Shown: in pieces, positions 1 to 6,746 of the stretch
Layout: each line of letters opens with the position of its first letter
How positions within the stretch are numbered: the stretch's first letter is position 1
Notes under the pieces: model-generated
What the model was told of the DNA's origin: nothing
Database searches by the model: none
The model's input: only the letters and a program-made list of their open reading frames with translations
Source of the DNA: Campylobacterales bacterium
GTDB taxonomy: Bacteria > Campylobacterota > Campylobacteria > Campylobacterales > QNZT01
Reading direction: 5' to 3'
DNA length: 7,074 bases
Assembly (NCBI GenBank): GCA_015662615.1
Contig: DQTU01000214.1
Coordinates: forward strand, 1 to 7,074
Translations under genes and position numbers: made by a program

Positions 1-1048
1 CGCATCCCTCTTCTTGCGAAGATGACATTTTAAAAATTCTAGGATACAGAGGCCATGGCATACTGTCATCTCTCTCTAGTGGAGCTTTTGGCATCAGCTC
101 AATTTGGGTAATTGATTTTGCACTGTGTCTTACAGAAGTTCCTACACAATCACTCCCTGTATCCCCACCTCCGATAACGACTACATGTTTATCGGTCGCT
201 AATATCTCATCTTCTTTGGCAAAAACTTCGCCTTCAACACGGCTATTATTTTGAGCTAAAAACTCCATGGCAAAGTGGATATTGTTTGCATCTCGGTTGG
301 GTATCGGTAAATCTCTTGGAATGGTTGCACCACCGCAGAGAACAACAGCATCATATTTTTCTTGAAGTTCTTTGACAGGGATATTTACACCCACATGTGC
401 TTCTGTAAAAAATTCTATACCTTCTTGTTTCATAAGTTCAACTCTTCTTTGAACCACTTTTTTCTTATCTAGTTTGAAGTTAGGTATGCCGTATCTTAAA
501 AGTCCACCGATACGCTTATCTCGCTCATATATAGAGACTGCATGACCTGCTTTATTGAGTTGAGTGGCAACAGATAGCCCTGCTGGTCCTGAACCTACAA
601 CAGCAACTTTTTTTCCAGTTCTGTTTTTTGGAATTTGTGGTTTCATCCAACCTTTTTTATAGGCTTTTTCGATGATTGCGTATTCGATACTTTTAATATT
701 TACTGGGTCTTCATTTATCCCCAGCACACATGCTCCCTCACACGGAGCTGGGCAGATGCGACCTGTAAACTCTGGAAAGTTATTTGTACTCATAAGTGTT
801 CTAAATGCTTGTTCCCATTTTCCACGATAGAGCAGGTCGTTGAACCTTGGTATGATATTTGCGACAGGACATCCATAGTTGCTATGGCAAAATGGCACAC
901 CACAATCCATGCATCTTGCTGCTTGTCTATTTAACTCTTCATCATCCAATGGGATGCTAAACTCATGATAGTGTTTTATCCGCTCTTGTATAGGAGCGTA
1001 TGTAAGGTTTTTTCTCTTAAACTCTTTAAATCCAGTTATTTTTCCCAT
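1..1048 (-). CDS. gltD: glutamate synthase small (beta) subunit, C-terminus cut off by window edge
   Basis: This is the NADPH-oxidising subunit of GOGAT. It takes electrons from NADPH through FAD and passes them through iron-sulfur clusters to the large subunit GltB in the cytoplasm. I translated the minus strand from the ATG at 1046-1048 and it stays open to the left edge (349 codons, against roughly 450-490 for the family), so about a quarter is missing. The N-terminal ferredoxin-like domain has Cys46, 49, 54 and 60 (RCMDCGVPFC then GCP) and Cys99, 103 and 107 (CPAPCEGAC), the expected [4Fe-4S] ligand set. The FAD-binding GSGPAG motif is at 152-157, followed by the GGLLRYGIP signature near 181-189. 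The second dinucleotide (NADPH) motif GGGDTG is at 293-298. No frameshift is visible. It lies 9 bp after gltB with a good SD, so it is almost certainly co-transcribed. Homologous partner subunits (dihydropyrimidine dehydrogenase, NfnB-type) share this fold, but adjacency to gltB settles the call. Confidence 0.96.
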   Translation of the reverse strand, partial: MGKITGFKEFKRKNLTYAPIQERIKHYHEFSIPLDDEELNRQAARCMDCGVPFCHSNYGCPVANIIPRFNDLLYRGKWEQAFRTLMSTNNFPEFTGRICPAPCEGACVLGINEDPVNIKSIEYAIIEKAYKKGWMKPQIPKNRTGKKVAVVGSGPAGLSVATQLNKAGHAVSIYERDKRIGGLLRYGIPNFKLDKKKVVQRRVELMKQEGIEFFTEAHVGVNIPVKELQEKYDAVVLCGGATIPRDLPIPNRDANNIHFAMEFLAQNNSRVEGEVFAKEDEILATDKHVVVIGGGDTGSDCVGTSVRHSAKSITQIELMPKAPLERDDSMPWPLYPRIFKMSSSQEEGC

Positions 1049-1054
1049 CTTTTG

Positions 1055-1059
1055 CTCCT
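1055..1059 (-). promoter_or_regulatory. ribosome binding site of gltD, overlapping the gltB stop codon
   Basis: On the minus strand AGGAG lies 6 nt before the gltD ATG, and its first bases are the last bases of the gltB TAG stop (1058-1060). Ribosomes finishing gltB therefore sit on the gltD initiation site, which suggests translational coupling that keeps the two subunits in step. It also supports 1048 as the gltD start. Confidence 0.85.
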
Positions 1060-4000
1060 ACGCTGTGACATCTTGTTCATCTTTGTTTCTTGGCTTACTT
1101 GCCAACACTCTTTTATAATCTACAGGCATGACTTTTATCAGTTTTGATACCGTAGCATCCCAATCATCCAATAACTTTTTTGCCTCTTTTGAGCCTGTAT
1201 ATCTTATATAGTTTTCAACCATCGTTTTAATTTCATCAGACTCTTTTTTCTCTTCGATTTTATCTAAATCAACCATTTCAGTATTGATTCTCTGTTTTAA
1301 ACTGTTGTTTTCATCATAGATATATGCGATACCACCACTCATACCAGCTGCGAAGTTTTTCCCGATTTCTCCAAGTATCACAACTCGCCCACCAGTCATA
1401 TATTCACAACCGTGGTCTCCGATAGCACTTACTACGACATTTGCCCCAGAGTTTCTAACGCAAAAACGCTCTCCTGCCAATCCATAGATATAGGACTCTC
1501 CACTTGTTGCTCCGTAAAATGAGACATTTCCTAAGATAACATTTTCATTTGGTTCATAAGTAATATTTTTTGGTGGATAAAGGATAAGTTTTCCTCCACA
1601 TAACCCTTTTCCAAAGTAGTCATTTGCATCTCCCTCAACCTCAAAGGTAATTCCACTGTTGACAAAAGCACCAAAACTTTGTCCACCACTTCCAGTTGCT
1701 TTAAAGTGTATGGTATCATCTGCCAATCCATCTTCGCCATGTTTTCTTGTAACCTCAGCTGAGAGCATTGTTCCAACTGTTCGGTTGATGTTTTTAAGTG
1801 TTATCTCTTCTTTAATCGCTGTTTTATTATCGATTGCAGGTTGTGCTAATTTGATAAGTTTATTATCCAATGCTTTGTCTATGCCATGGTCTTGAGAGAT
1901 GCTTTGATGTTTGGTATCATTATCTCTTACATGTATGCGGTATAAGAGTTTGTCAAGGTTTAGATGTTTTGCTTTCCAATGGTTGATATTCTCTTTAGCT
2001 TTGAGTTTATCTACTCGTCCGACCATTTCATTAATCGTTTTAAACCCAAGCTCCGCCATAATTTCACGAAGCTCTTTTGCGATAAATTTTACAAAGTTGA
2101 TAACATGTTCTGCTTTTCCATTGTACTTAGCTCTTAACTCTTTATCTTGCGTTGCGATTCCTACAGGACAGGTATTAAGATGACATTTTCTCATCATGAC
2201 ACACCCTTCAACTACCAAGGCACTTGTAGCGATTCCCCACTCTTCAGCACCTAAAAGTGTTGCTATGGCGATATCTCGTCCAGTTCTTAGCTGTCCGTCA
2301 GTTTGTACAACGATACGAGAACGGAGTCCGTTTTTGACAAGTGTTTGATGTGTCTCAGCCAAACCAAGCTCCCATGGAAGACCTGCATGTTTTATCGAAG
2401 TCTGAGGACTTGCACCCGTTCCTCCGTCAAATCCTGAAATCAAAACTACATCAGAGTGTGCTTTTGCAACACCCGCGGCGATGGTTCCAACACCTACTTC
2501 TGAAACAAGCTTAACATTGATTCTTGCTTTTGTGTTGGCATTTTTCAAATCGTGAATGAGTTGTTTTAAATCCTCAATCGAGTATATATCGTGATGAGGA
2601 GGAGGAGATATGAGTCCCACGCCGGGAGTTGAGTGACGGGTTCGTCCGATAATCTCATCTACTTTGTGCCCTGGTAGTTGTCCACCTTCTCCTGGTTTTG
2701 CACCTTGTGCCATTTTTATCTGTATCTCTTCAGAATTTACAAGATAGTTTGCTGTGACTCCAAATCTTCCAGATGCAACTTGTTTGATTTTTGAGTTTTT
2801 ATTTGTCCCAAATCGTTCTGCATTTTCGCCACCTTCTCCAGTATTGCTTTTCGCACCTATTGCATTCATCGCCATAGATAAAGTGGTATGTGCCTCTTCC
2901 GAAATAGAACCATAACTCATAGCTCCAGTTGCAAATCTAGTGATGATACTCTCAACACTTTCAACTTCAGATATATCGATAGGTTTTTGTTTGGTAAAAT
3001 CAAGCAAAGACCTTAATGTGATATAGTTTTCGCCACACTCATTTATAAGTTTTGCATACTGTTTGTAAGTTTCGTAATTGTTGGTTTTTGTTGATTGTTG
3101 AAGTAGAAAAATTACCTCAGGTGAAAATAGATGATTTTCCCCTCTTTGTCTGTAAGCATACTGCCCACCAACTCCAAGGTCATTTGCTTCAGGATTATCT
3201 TTTGGATATGCAACCCCGTGGCAGATGAGTGTCTCCTCTTCAATGGCATCTATAGTCATTCCCTCAATCCTTGTTGGAGTACCTGTAAAATATTTATCCA
3301 CCAACTCTGAGCTAAGTCCAAGTGCTTCAAAGATTTGTGCACCTGTGTATGAGCGAATGGTAGAAATTCCCATCTTTGACATAACTTTATGGATACCTTT
3401 TCCAATAGCTTTGATATAGTTTGCAACTGCTTGGTCGTGAGTTACACCCTCGTTGATAAGGTCTCTTTTTCTCATATCTTCTATCGTCTCAAATGCCAAG
3501 TAAGGATTGATAGCATTTGCTCCATATCCGATAAGTGTTGCAAAGTGGTGGATTTCTCTAGCTTCTGCGGTCTCTATAACTAAACCACAATTTGTTCGGA
3601 TTCCTTTTTTGACTAGATGCTGATGAACCGCACTTGTAGCTAAGAGTGCAGGGATAGGAGCTTTTGATTTTCCTATTCCTCTAGTTGAGAGGATGATAAC
3701 TTGGTAGTCACTATTTACAGCCTCTTCAACCTCTTGTATAAGTGCATCAAGGGCTATTTCCATCGCACCTTTTTTCTTTGCATCAAAAAGAATTTTAAAT
3801 GTCTTTGCTTTAAAATTTAACTCAGTTACCCCTCGTAGTTTTTCCAGTTGGGTATTTGTCAAGATTGGGGAAGTTAGTTTGATAAACTTTCTATCTTCAT
3901 CTACCCTTTGGAAAAGATTTCCCTGAGGTCCAATGTAAGAGGTCAATGACATAACTGACTCTTCACGGATAGGGTCAATCGGAGGATTTGTAACTTGTGC

Positions 4001-5581
4001 AAAAAGTTGATGAAAATAGTTATAAAGATTTAGCGAATGGTTTGATAAAACAGAAAGTGCTGCATCATTTCCCATCGAGCCAGTCGCTTCATAAGCTTCA
4101 TTTGCCATCGGTGCTAAAATCATTTTTAAATCTTCTTGGCTGTAACCATAGCATTTTTGACGCTGTAAGATGGTGTTGTGATTTGGTTGTTTTACTTCAT
4201 TGTTTAATGGGAGGTCGTCAATATTTATCTTATGTGTATCAACCCAGTCAGCATAGGCAAATGCTTTGGAAAACTTTGTTTTAATTTCTTCATCACTTAT
4301 GATTCTGCCCTCTTCCAAGTCTGCTAAAAACATTTTTCCAGGTTGTAGTCTTCCCTTAAGCACAATATCTTCTGAAGGAAATTCTAAAGCACCTTGCTCG
4401 CTTGCCATGACAAGAATGTTATCTTTTGTAAGTGAATATCGTGAAGGTCTCAGACCATTTCTATCTAGTGTTGCCCCGATAAATTTTCCATCGGTAAAAG
4501 CAACCGAAGCTGGTCCATCCCATGGCTCCATAAAAGTTGCGTGATACTCATAAAAAGCTTTTAAGTCTGCATCCATCTCTTCATCTTTCCAAGCCGCTGG
4601 AATCATCATCATCATAACATGGGGAAGTTCACGACCAGCAAGCGTTAAAAGCTCAACAACATTATCTAAAACAGAAGAGTCAGAACCTTTTTGTTCGTTG
4701 ATGAGATATGGGTAAATTTTATCAAGTTCATCATCTGTAAAAAGTTTTGATTTGAGCATAGATTGTCTTGCTCTCATCCAGTTGATGTTTCCTCTTAGTG
4801 TGTTTATCTCTCCATTGTGTGCTAGATATCTAAAAGGTTGGGCTAGTGGCCAAGAAGGGAAAGTGTTGGTGGAAAATCTACTATGAACCAAGGCGATAGC
4901 TGATTCAAAATCATCATCTGCTAAGTCTGAAAAATATTGTGGTAGTTGCTCCGTTGTAAGTTGACCTTTGTAGGATATAGTTTTATAAGACATTGAGGGC
5001 ATATAAAAGTATTCAGTTCCAATAATTTGTGATTTTGTTACCATGGTTTGTGAATGTTTTCGAGCTACATACATTTTTCGTTCAAATGCCTGTGCATCTT
5101 CCAATCCCTCAGGTCTTTGGATAAAAACATGATACACATACGGCTCTACGGATTTTACTTTTTCGCCAAGTGAATAGTTATTTGTAGGTACTTTTCTCCA
5201 GCCAAGAACCTCAAGTCCTAACTCTTCAACAACATTGGTAACGATACTTTGACACTCAATTCCTGCATTTAAATCTCTAGGGATATAAACAACACCAACA
5301 CCATAATGCCCAAACTCAGGAAGTTCAAAACCCTGCTCTTTAGCAATTTTTCGCATAAACTTATCAGGCATTTGTGTGAGAATTCCAGCACCATCGCCTG
5401 AATTTTTCTCCGCTCCTACTGCCCCTCTGTGTTCGAGATTGATAAGAAGTTCAACCCCTTTACTGACGATATAATGAGACTTTTCACCTTTTAAATGGGC
5501 GACAAATCCAACTCCACATGCATCATGTTCAAACTCTGGGTCGTATAGACCCTCTTTTTTGGGTAGATAAGTTGGTTGCAT
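1058..5581 (-). CDS. gltB: glutamate synthase large (alpha) subunit
   Basis: This is the catalytic subunit of GOGAT. It hydrolyses glutamine, channels the ammonia, and reductively aminates 2-oxoglutarate to glutamate. At 1507 aa it matches the bacterial family (about 1480-1520). The N-terminal class II glutamine amidotransferase domain (about 22-430) begins at Cys22 in HDACGVGFV; by family knowledge this Cys is exposed by removal of a propeptide, here 21 residues. RFSTNT (235-240) and HNGEIN (255-260) are substrate-binding signatures. The central domain (about 470-770) has GSMGND at 501-506 and TNPPIDPIREE at 531-541. The FMN/2-oxoglutarate synthase domain (about 830-1200) has PGEGGQLPG at 963-971 and [3Fe-4S] cysteines 1127, 1133 and 1138 in the spacing C-x5-C-x4-C. 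The C-terminal GXGXG beta-helix domain (about 1265-1480) includes ATGSGG at 1295-1300. No catalytic residue appears lost. The ATG at 5581 leaves a normal propeptide and has a modest AAAGAG SD at 5586-5591. It is the first gene of the gltBD operon. Confidence 0.98.
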   Translation of the reverse strand: MQPTYLPKKEGLYDPEFEHDACGVGFVAHLKGEKSHYIVSKGVELLINLEHRGAVGAEKNSGDGAGILTQMPDKFMRKIAKEQGFELPEFGHYGVGVVYIPRDLNAGIECQSIVTNVVEELGLEVLGWRKVPTNNYSLGEKVKSVEPYVYHVFIQRPEGLEDAQAFERKMYVARKHSQTMVTKSQIIGTEYFYMPSMSYKTISYKGQLTTEQLPQYFSDLADDDFESAIALVHSRFSTNTFPSWPLAQPFRYLAHNGEINTLRGNINWMRARQSMLKSKLFTDDELDKIYPYLINEQKGSDSSVLDNVVELLTLAGRELPHVMMMMIPAAWKDEEMDADLKAFYEYHATFMEPWDGPASVAFTDGKFIGATLDRNGLRPSRYSLTKDNILVMASEQGALEFPSEDIVLKGRLQPGKMFLADLEEGRIISDEEIKTKFSKAFAYADWVDTHKINIDDLPLNNEVKQPNHNTILQRQKCYGYSQEDLKMILAPMANEAYEATGSMGNDAALSVLSNHSLNLYNYFHQLFAQVTNPPIDPIREESVMSLTSYIGPQGNLFQRVDEDRKFIKLTSPILTNTQLEKLRGVTELNFKAKTFKILFDAKKKGAMEIALDALIQEVEEAVNSDYQVIILSTRGIGKSKAPIPALLATSAVHQHLVKKGIRTNCGLVIETAEAREIHHFATLIGYGANAINPYLAFETIEDMRKRDLINEGVTHDQAVANYIKAIGKGIHKVMSKMGISTIRSYTGAQIFEALGLSSELVDKYFTGTPTRIEGMTIDAIEEETLICHGVAYPKDNPEANDLGVGGQYAYRQRGENHLFSPEVIFLLQQSTKTNNYETYKQYAKLINECGENYITLRSLLDFTKQKPIDISEVESVESIITRFATGAMSYGSISEEAHTTLSMAMNAIGAKSNTGEGGENAERFGTNKNSKIKQVASGRFGVTANYLVNSEEIQIKMAQGAKPGEGGQLPGHKVDEIIGRTRHSTPGVGLISPPPHHDIYSIEDLKQLIHDLKNANTKARINVKLVSEVGVGTIAAGVAKAHSDVVLISGFDGGTGASPQTSIKHAGLPWELGLAETHQTLVKNGLRSRIVVQTDGQLRTGRDIAIATLLGAEEWGIATSALVVEGCVMMRKCHLNTCPVGIATQDKELRAKYNGKAEHVINFVKFIAKELREIMAELGFKTINEMVGRVDKLKAKENINHWKAKHLNLDKLLYRIHVRDNDTKHQSISQDHGIDKALDNKLIKLAQPAIDNKTAIKEEITLKNINRTVGTMLSAEVTRKHGEDGLADDTIHFKATGSGGQSFGAFVNSGITFEVEGDANDYFGKGLCGGKLILYPPKNITYEPNENVILGNVSFYGATSGESYIYGLAGERFCVRNSGANVVVSAIGDHGCEYMTGGRVVILGEIGKNFAAGMSGGIAYIYDENNSLKQRINTEMVDLDKIEEKKESDEIKTMVENYIRYTGSKEAKKLLDDWDATVSKLIKVMPVDYKRVLASKPRNKDEQDVTA

Positions 5582-5634
5582 TTTACTCTTTCTGTGGGAA
5601 TTTCCTTTTAAAGATATAAAAAAGATTTGCTTAC

Positions 5635-5663
5635 ATTATATTGAAATTTCATTTAATGACTAA
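5635..5663 (-). promoter_or_regulatory. probable sigma70 promoter of gltBD
   Basis: On the minus strand a perfect TATAAT occupies 5635-5640. The hexamer 17 bp upstream (TTAGTC, 5658-5663) is a poor -35, as is common in Campylobacterota, where an AT-rich upstream stretch often replaces it. Transcription would start near 5628 and give a leader of about 45-50 nt before the gltB ATG. No sigma54-type GG-N10-GC element was seen here. Confidence 0.55.
5642..5659. promoter_or_regulatory. two overlapping small palindromes in the gltB promoter spacer
   Basis: TGAAATTTCA (5642-5651) is a perfect 10-bp palindrome, and TCATT-T-AATGA (5649-5659) is an 11-bp palindrome sharing its last three bases. Together they fill most of the stretch between the -10 and the putative -35 of gltB, where a bound repressor would block polymerase. 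Short AT-rich palindromes also arise by chance, and I cannot name a regulator. Confidence 0.3.
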
Positions 5664-5710
5664 TCTAAAAATCTGTGAATCTTCTTTGGAATGTTATGTG
5701 TATTAATTGA

Positions 5711-5821
5711 TCATACACCCTTATTAACAATTGTATATCCTGCGTATTCTAATATCTCTTTGAGGTATTCTGCAGATATAAAGTCATCTTCGACGATAAG
5801 TATTTTTATCTCTTCATTCAC
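5711..5821 (-). pseudogene. remnant of a response-regulator receiver domain (36 codons)
   Basis: Reading the minus strand from GTG at 5819-5821 to TGA at 5711-5713 gives a 36-residue peptide with KILIVEDDFISAEYLKEIL followed by EYAGYTIVNKGV. This is the first beta strand, the acidic DD pair, helix 1 and strand 2 of a CheY-like receiver domain. A complete receiver is about 115-120 residues, so the phospho-accepting Asp (near 54), the conserved Thr/Ser and Lys, and any output domain are all missing. Past the stop, none of the three frames recovers receiver sequence before gltB. Only a weak AGG precedes the GTG, and no ATG is in frame. I therefore read it as the 5' end of a deleted or decayed two-component gene. 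A short expressed peptide is possible but unlikely. It points the same way as gltB and ends about 48 bp before the putative gltB -35. Confidence 0.7.
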
Positions 5822-5890
5822 TGTACAAAACCTATTGTAAACTTATTTTTATCCTAAACTATGATATCGTCTTTTTATAATTTTTATTAA

Positions 5891-5997
5891 TTAGAGGAGG
5901 GGCAATTCTTCGATCCTTTGGCTCTTTGGATCAAAGTAGTTGATTTAAAATGGAGATTTTCTTCCCTCTTTGAGTGGGTAGAGGACAAAGATTCCTT
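5891..5997. other. unexplained G-rich intergenic island (possible sRNA, repeat unit or gene remnant)
   Basis: This stretch sits between very AT-rich flanks and starts with GAGGAGGGG. It contains GATCC and GGATC arms around an 11-base loop (5912-5932), CCTCT/AGAGG arms (about 5966-5985) and a run of T at 5996-6000. Plus-strand codons stay open from 5891 to the TAA at 6023-6025 (44 codons), but the only plausible start is a TTG at 5918 placed 16 bases after the SD-like bases. On the minus strand one frame reads FVLYPLKEGRKSPF, stop, then INYFDPKSQRIEELPLL, stop. I recognise no protein family and no known RNA (not tRNA, tmRNA, SRP or RNase P). Its composition differs from the spacer on either side. 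Confidence 0.3.
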
Positions 5998-6033
5998 TTT
6001 AGGTTTAATATCTATCTTAGTTTAAATAGGATA

Positions 6034-6071
6034 ATATTTGTCCTTATTAATATAATTATAAGGACAAATAT
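6034..6071 (+). promoter_or_regulatory. perfect 14-bp inverted repeat over the SD and start of the DUF302 gene
   Basis: The left arm ATATTTGTCCTTAT (6034-6047) and right arm ATAAGGACAAATAT (6058-6071) are exact reverse complements around a 10-base AT loop. The right arm contains the AAGGA ribosome binding site (6060-6064) and the first two bases of the ATG. As DNA it is a symmetrical operator-like site. As RNA it would form a hairpin hiding the SD. A possible -10, GATAAT at 6030-6035, would start transcription near 6042 and leave only about 6 bp of the stem in the RNA, favouring an operator. A start further upstream would give the full hairpin. The TATAAT at 6051-6056 is too close to the ATG to serve this gene. 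Confidence 0.65.
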
Positions 6072-6558
6072 GAAAAAAACACTATTGGCATTAGCCGTAA
6101 CTCTACCACTAAGTATGTTTGCAGCCGAAATGGATGCAAATGGAATCGTTACTAAAAAAAGTAACAACGATGTAACAACTACGATAAATATCATCGAAGA
6201 TTTTGTAAAAATGAAAGGTTTAACACTTTTCAATAGAATTAACCATCAGTTAAACTCTAAAAAAGCTGGAGGAGCAGACTTGAAACCATCAGAGCTTATC
6301 ATATTTGGAAATCCAAAAATGGGACTGAAACTATTAACAAAAGACCCAAAATCTGGTCTTGACTTACCTATGAAAATTTTAGCTTATGAGGGAAAAGATG
6401 GAAATGTTTATGTTTCATACAGAGATGTAAAGTTTTTTGAGAAGATCTATGATGTAAAAGGTTGTAAAGTAAGTCCAAAGATGAGTGGAATGCTTGATAA
6501 ACTTACAGATAAAGCGACTGCAAAAGTAGAAGCTAAAAAAACTGCACCAGCTCTTTAA
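6070..6558 (+). CDS. exported DUF302-domain protein
   Basis: The predicted product has 162 residues. It begins with a typical signal peptide (MKKTLLALAVTLPLSMFAAE; cleavage near Ala18-Ala19, although the -3 position is not ideal), so it is probably periplasmic. The DUF302 fold (PF03625) spans about residues 34-119. It shows the family landmarks I know: a FNRINH segment with His59, LKPSELIIFGNP at 71-82, GLDLPMK at 96-102, and a VYVSYRD strand at 113-119. A single Cys132 follows in the C-terminal extension, which ends in a Lys/Ala-rich tail. I chose the ATG at 6070 because it has AAGGA 5 bases upstream and places the signal peptide at the N-terminus. An in-frame ATG at 5974 would add 32 residues read from intergenic sequence. 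The biochemical role of DUF302 proteins is not settled, and I do not assign one. It is monocistronic by context, with opposite-strand features on both sides and an inverted repeat at its start. Confidence 0.88.
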   Translation: MKKTLLALAVTLPLSMFAAEMDANGIVTKKSNNDVTTTINIIEDFVKMKGLTLFNRINHQLNSKKAGGADLKPSELIIFGNPKMGLKLLTKDPKSGLDLPMKILAYEGKDGNVYVSYRDVKFFEKIYDVKGCKVSPKMSGMLDKLTDKATAKVEAKKTAPAL

Positions 6559-6601
6559 GTTTTTGAACAGTAGGCACTTGCCTGCTGTTACTTGAAAAAC
6601 T
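6558..6601 (+). terminator. hairpin after the DUF302 gene, probable transcript end
   Basis: Arms AACAGTAGGC (6566-6575) and GCCTGCTGTT (6580-6589) pair over 10 bp with one G-U, around a 4-base loop. An outer AGTTTTT/AAAAACT pairing (6558-6564 with 6595-6601) extends the dyad. It starts at the last base of the stop codon, where a terminator is expected. There is no T-run directly after the stem on either strand, so it is not a canonical intrinsic terminator and may instead stabilise the 3' end. Confidence 0.5.
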
Positions 6602-6746
6602 CCTTAATATCTACCTCTAAAATTTGACACAACGAAACAAAAAAGCTTAAAGTTGATACTGTTTATCCTTATAGTATGTTAGGAAAACCAAGTGATAAAC
6701 TCCGTGTTTATATCTCTAGAATGGCAGATAGAGAGATTATCACGCT
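6602..6746. other. spacer between convergent genes, with a coding-like plus-strand stretch
   Basis: No gene can be assigned here. From 6628 the plus strand reads HNETKKLKVDTVYPYSM (the Met codon is at 6676), then LGKPSDKLRVYISRMADREI, with codon choices resembling real genes of this organism. It continues open into the antisense of the membrane-protein gene and stops at 6859-6861. There is no convincing SD before 6676, and the second half is plainly antisense sequence. An imperfect 7-bp dyad, GTTTATC/GATAAAC (6661-6667 with 6694-6700), could mark the end of the minus-strand gene, but the nearest T-run on that strand lies about 20 bases further on. Confidence 0.25.

Noticed and set aside
635..934. 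Plus-strand 99-codon open frame, Cys- and Trp-rich
   Set aside because: It lies wholly antisense to the cysteine-rich N-terminal region of gltD, which has full family motifs.
1659..2183. Plus-strand open frames at 1659-1895 and 1911-2183
   Set aside because: Both are antisense to conserved parts of gltB (the GXGXG domain and the iron-sulfur region) and show no SD or recognisable product.
4604..4615. Four consecutive ATG codons in gltB (HVMMMMIPAAW), a possible slippage tract
   Set aside because: Only 12 bp long and a trinucleotide, so slippage would keep the frame; Met-rich HxMMMLxPEAW-like sequences are normal at this place in GltB.
5997..6005. T-run after the island as an intrinsic terminator
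   Set aside because: The stem before it is only about 5 bp with a long loop and sits more than 10 bases from the T-run, so it does not meet the usual pattern.
6051..6056. TATAAT as the -10 of the DUF302 gene
   Set aside because: Transcription would begin at about 6063, inside or after the ribosome binding site, leaving almost no leader; an upstream GATAAT at 6030-6035 fits better.
5974..6069. In-frame upstream extension of the DUF302 gene starting at an ATG at 5974
   Set aside because: It would place 32 residues of intergenic sequence before a clear signal peptide, whereas the ATG at 6070 has its own AAGGA 5 bases upstream.
6012..6233. Minus-strand 73-codon open frame encoding a very hydrophobic protein
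   Set aside because: It is the antisense of the DUF302 signal-peptide region and AT-rich leader; the hydrophobicity is a by-product of reading AT-rich DNA backwards, and it has no family signature.
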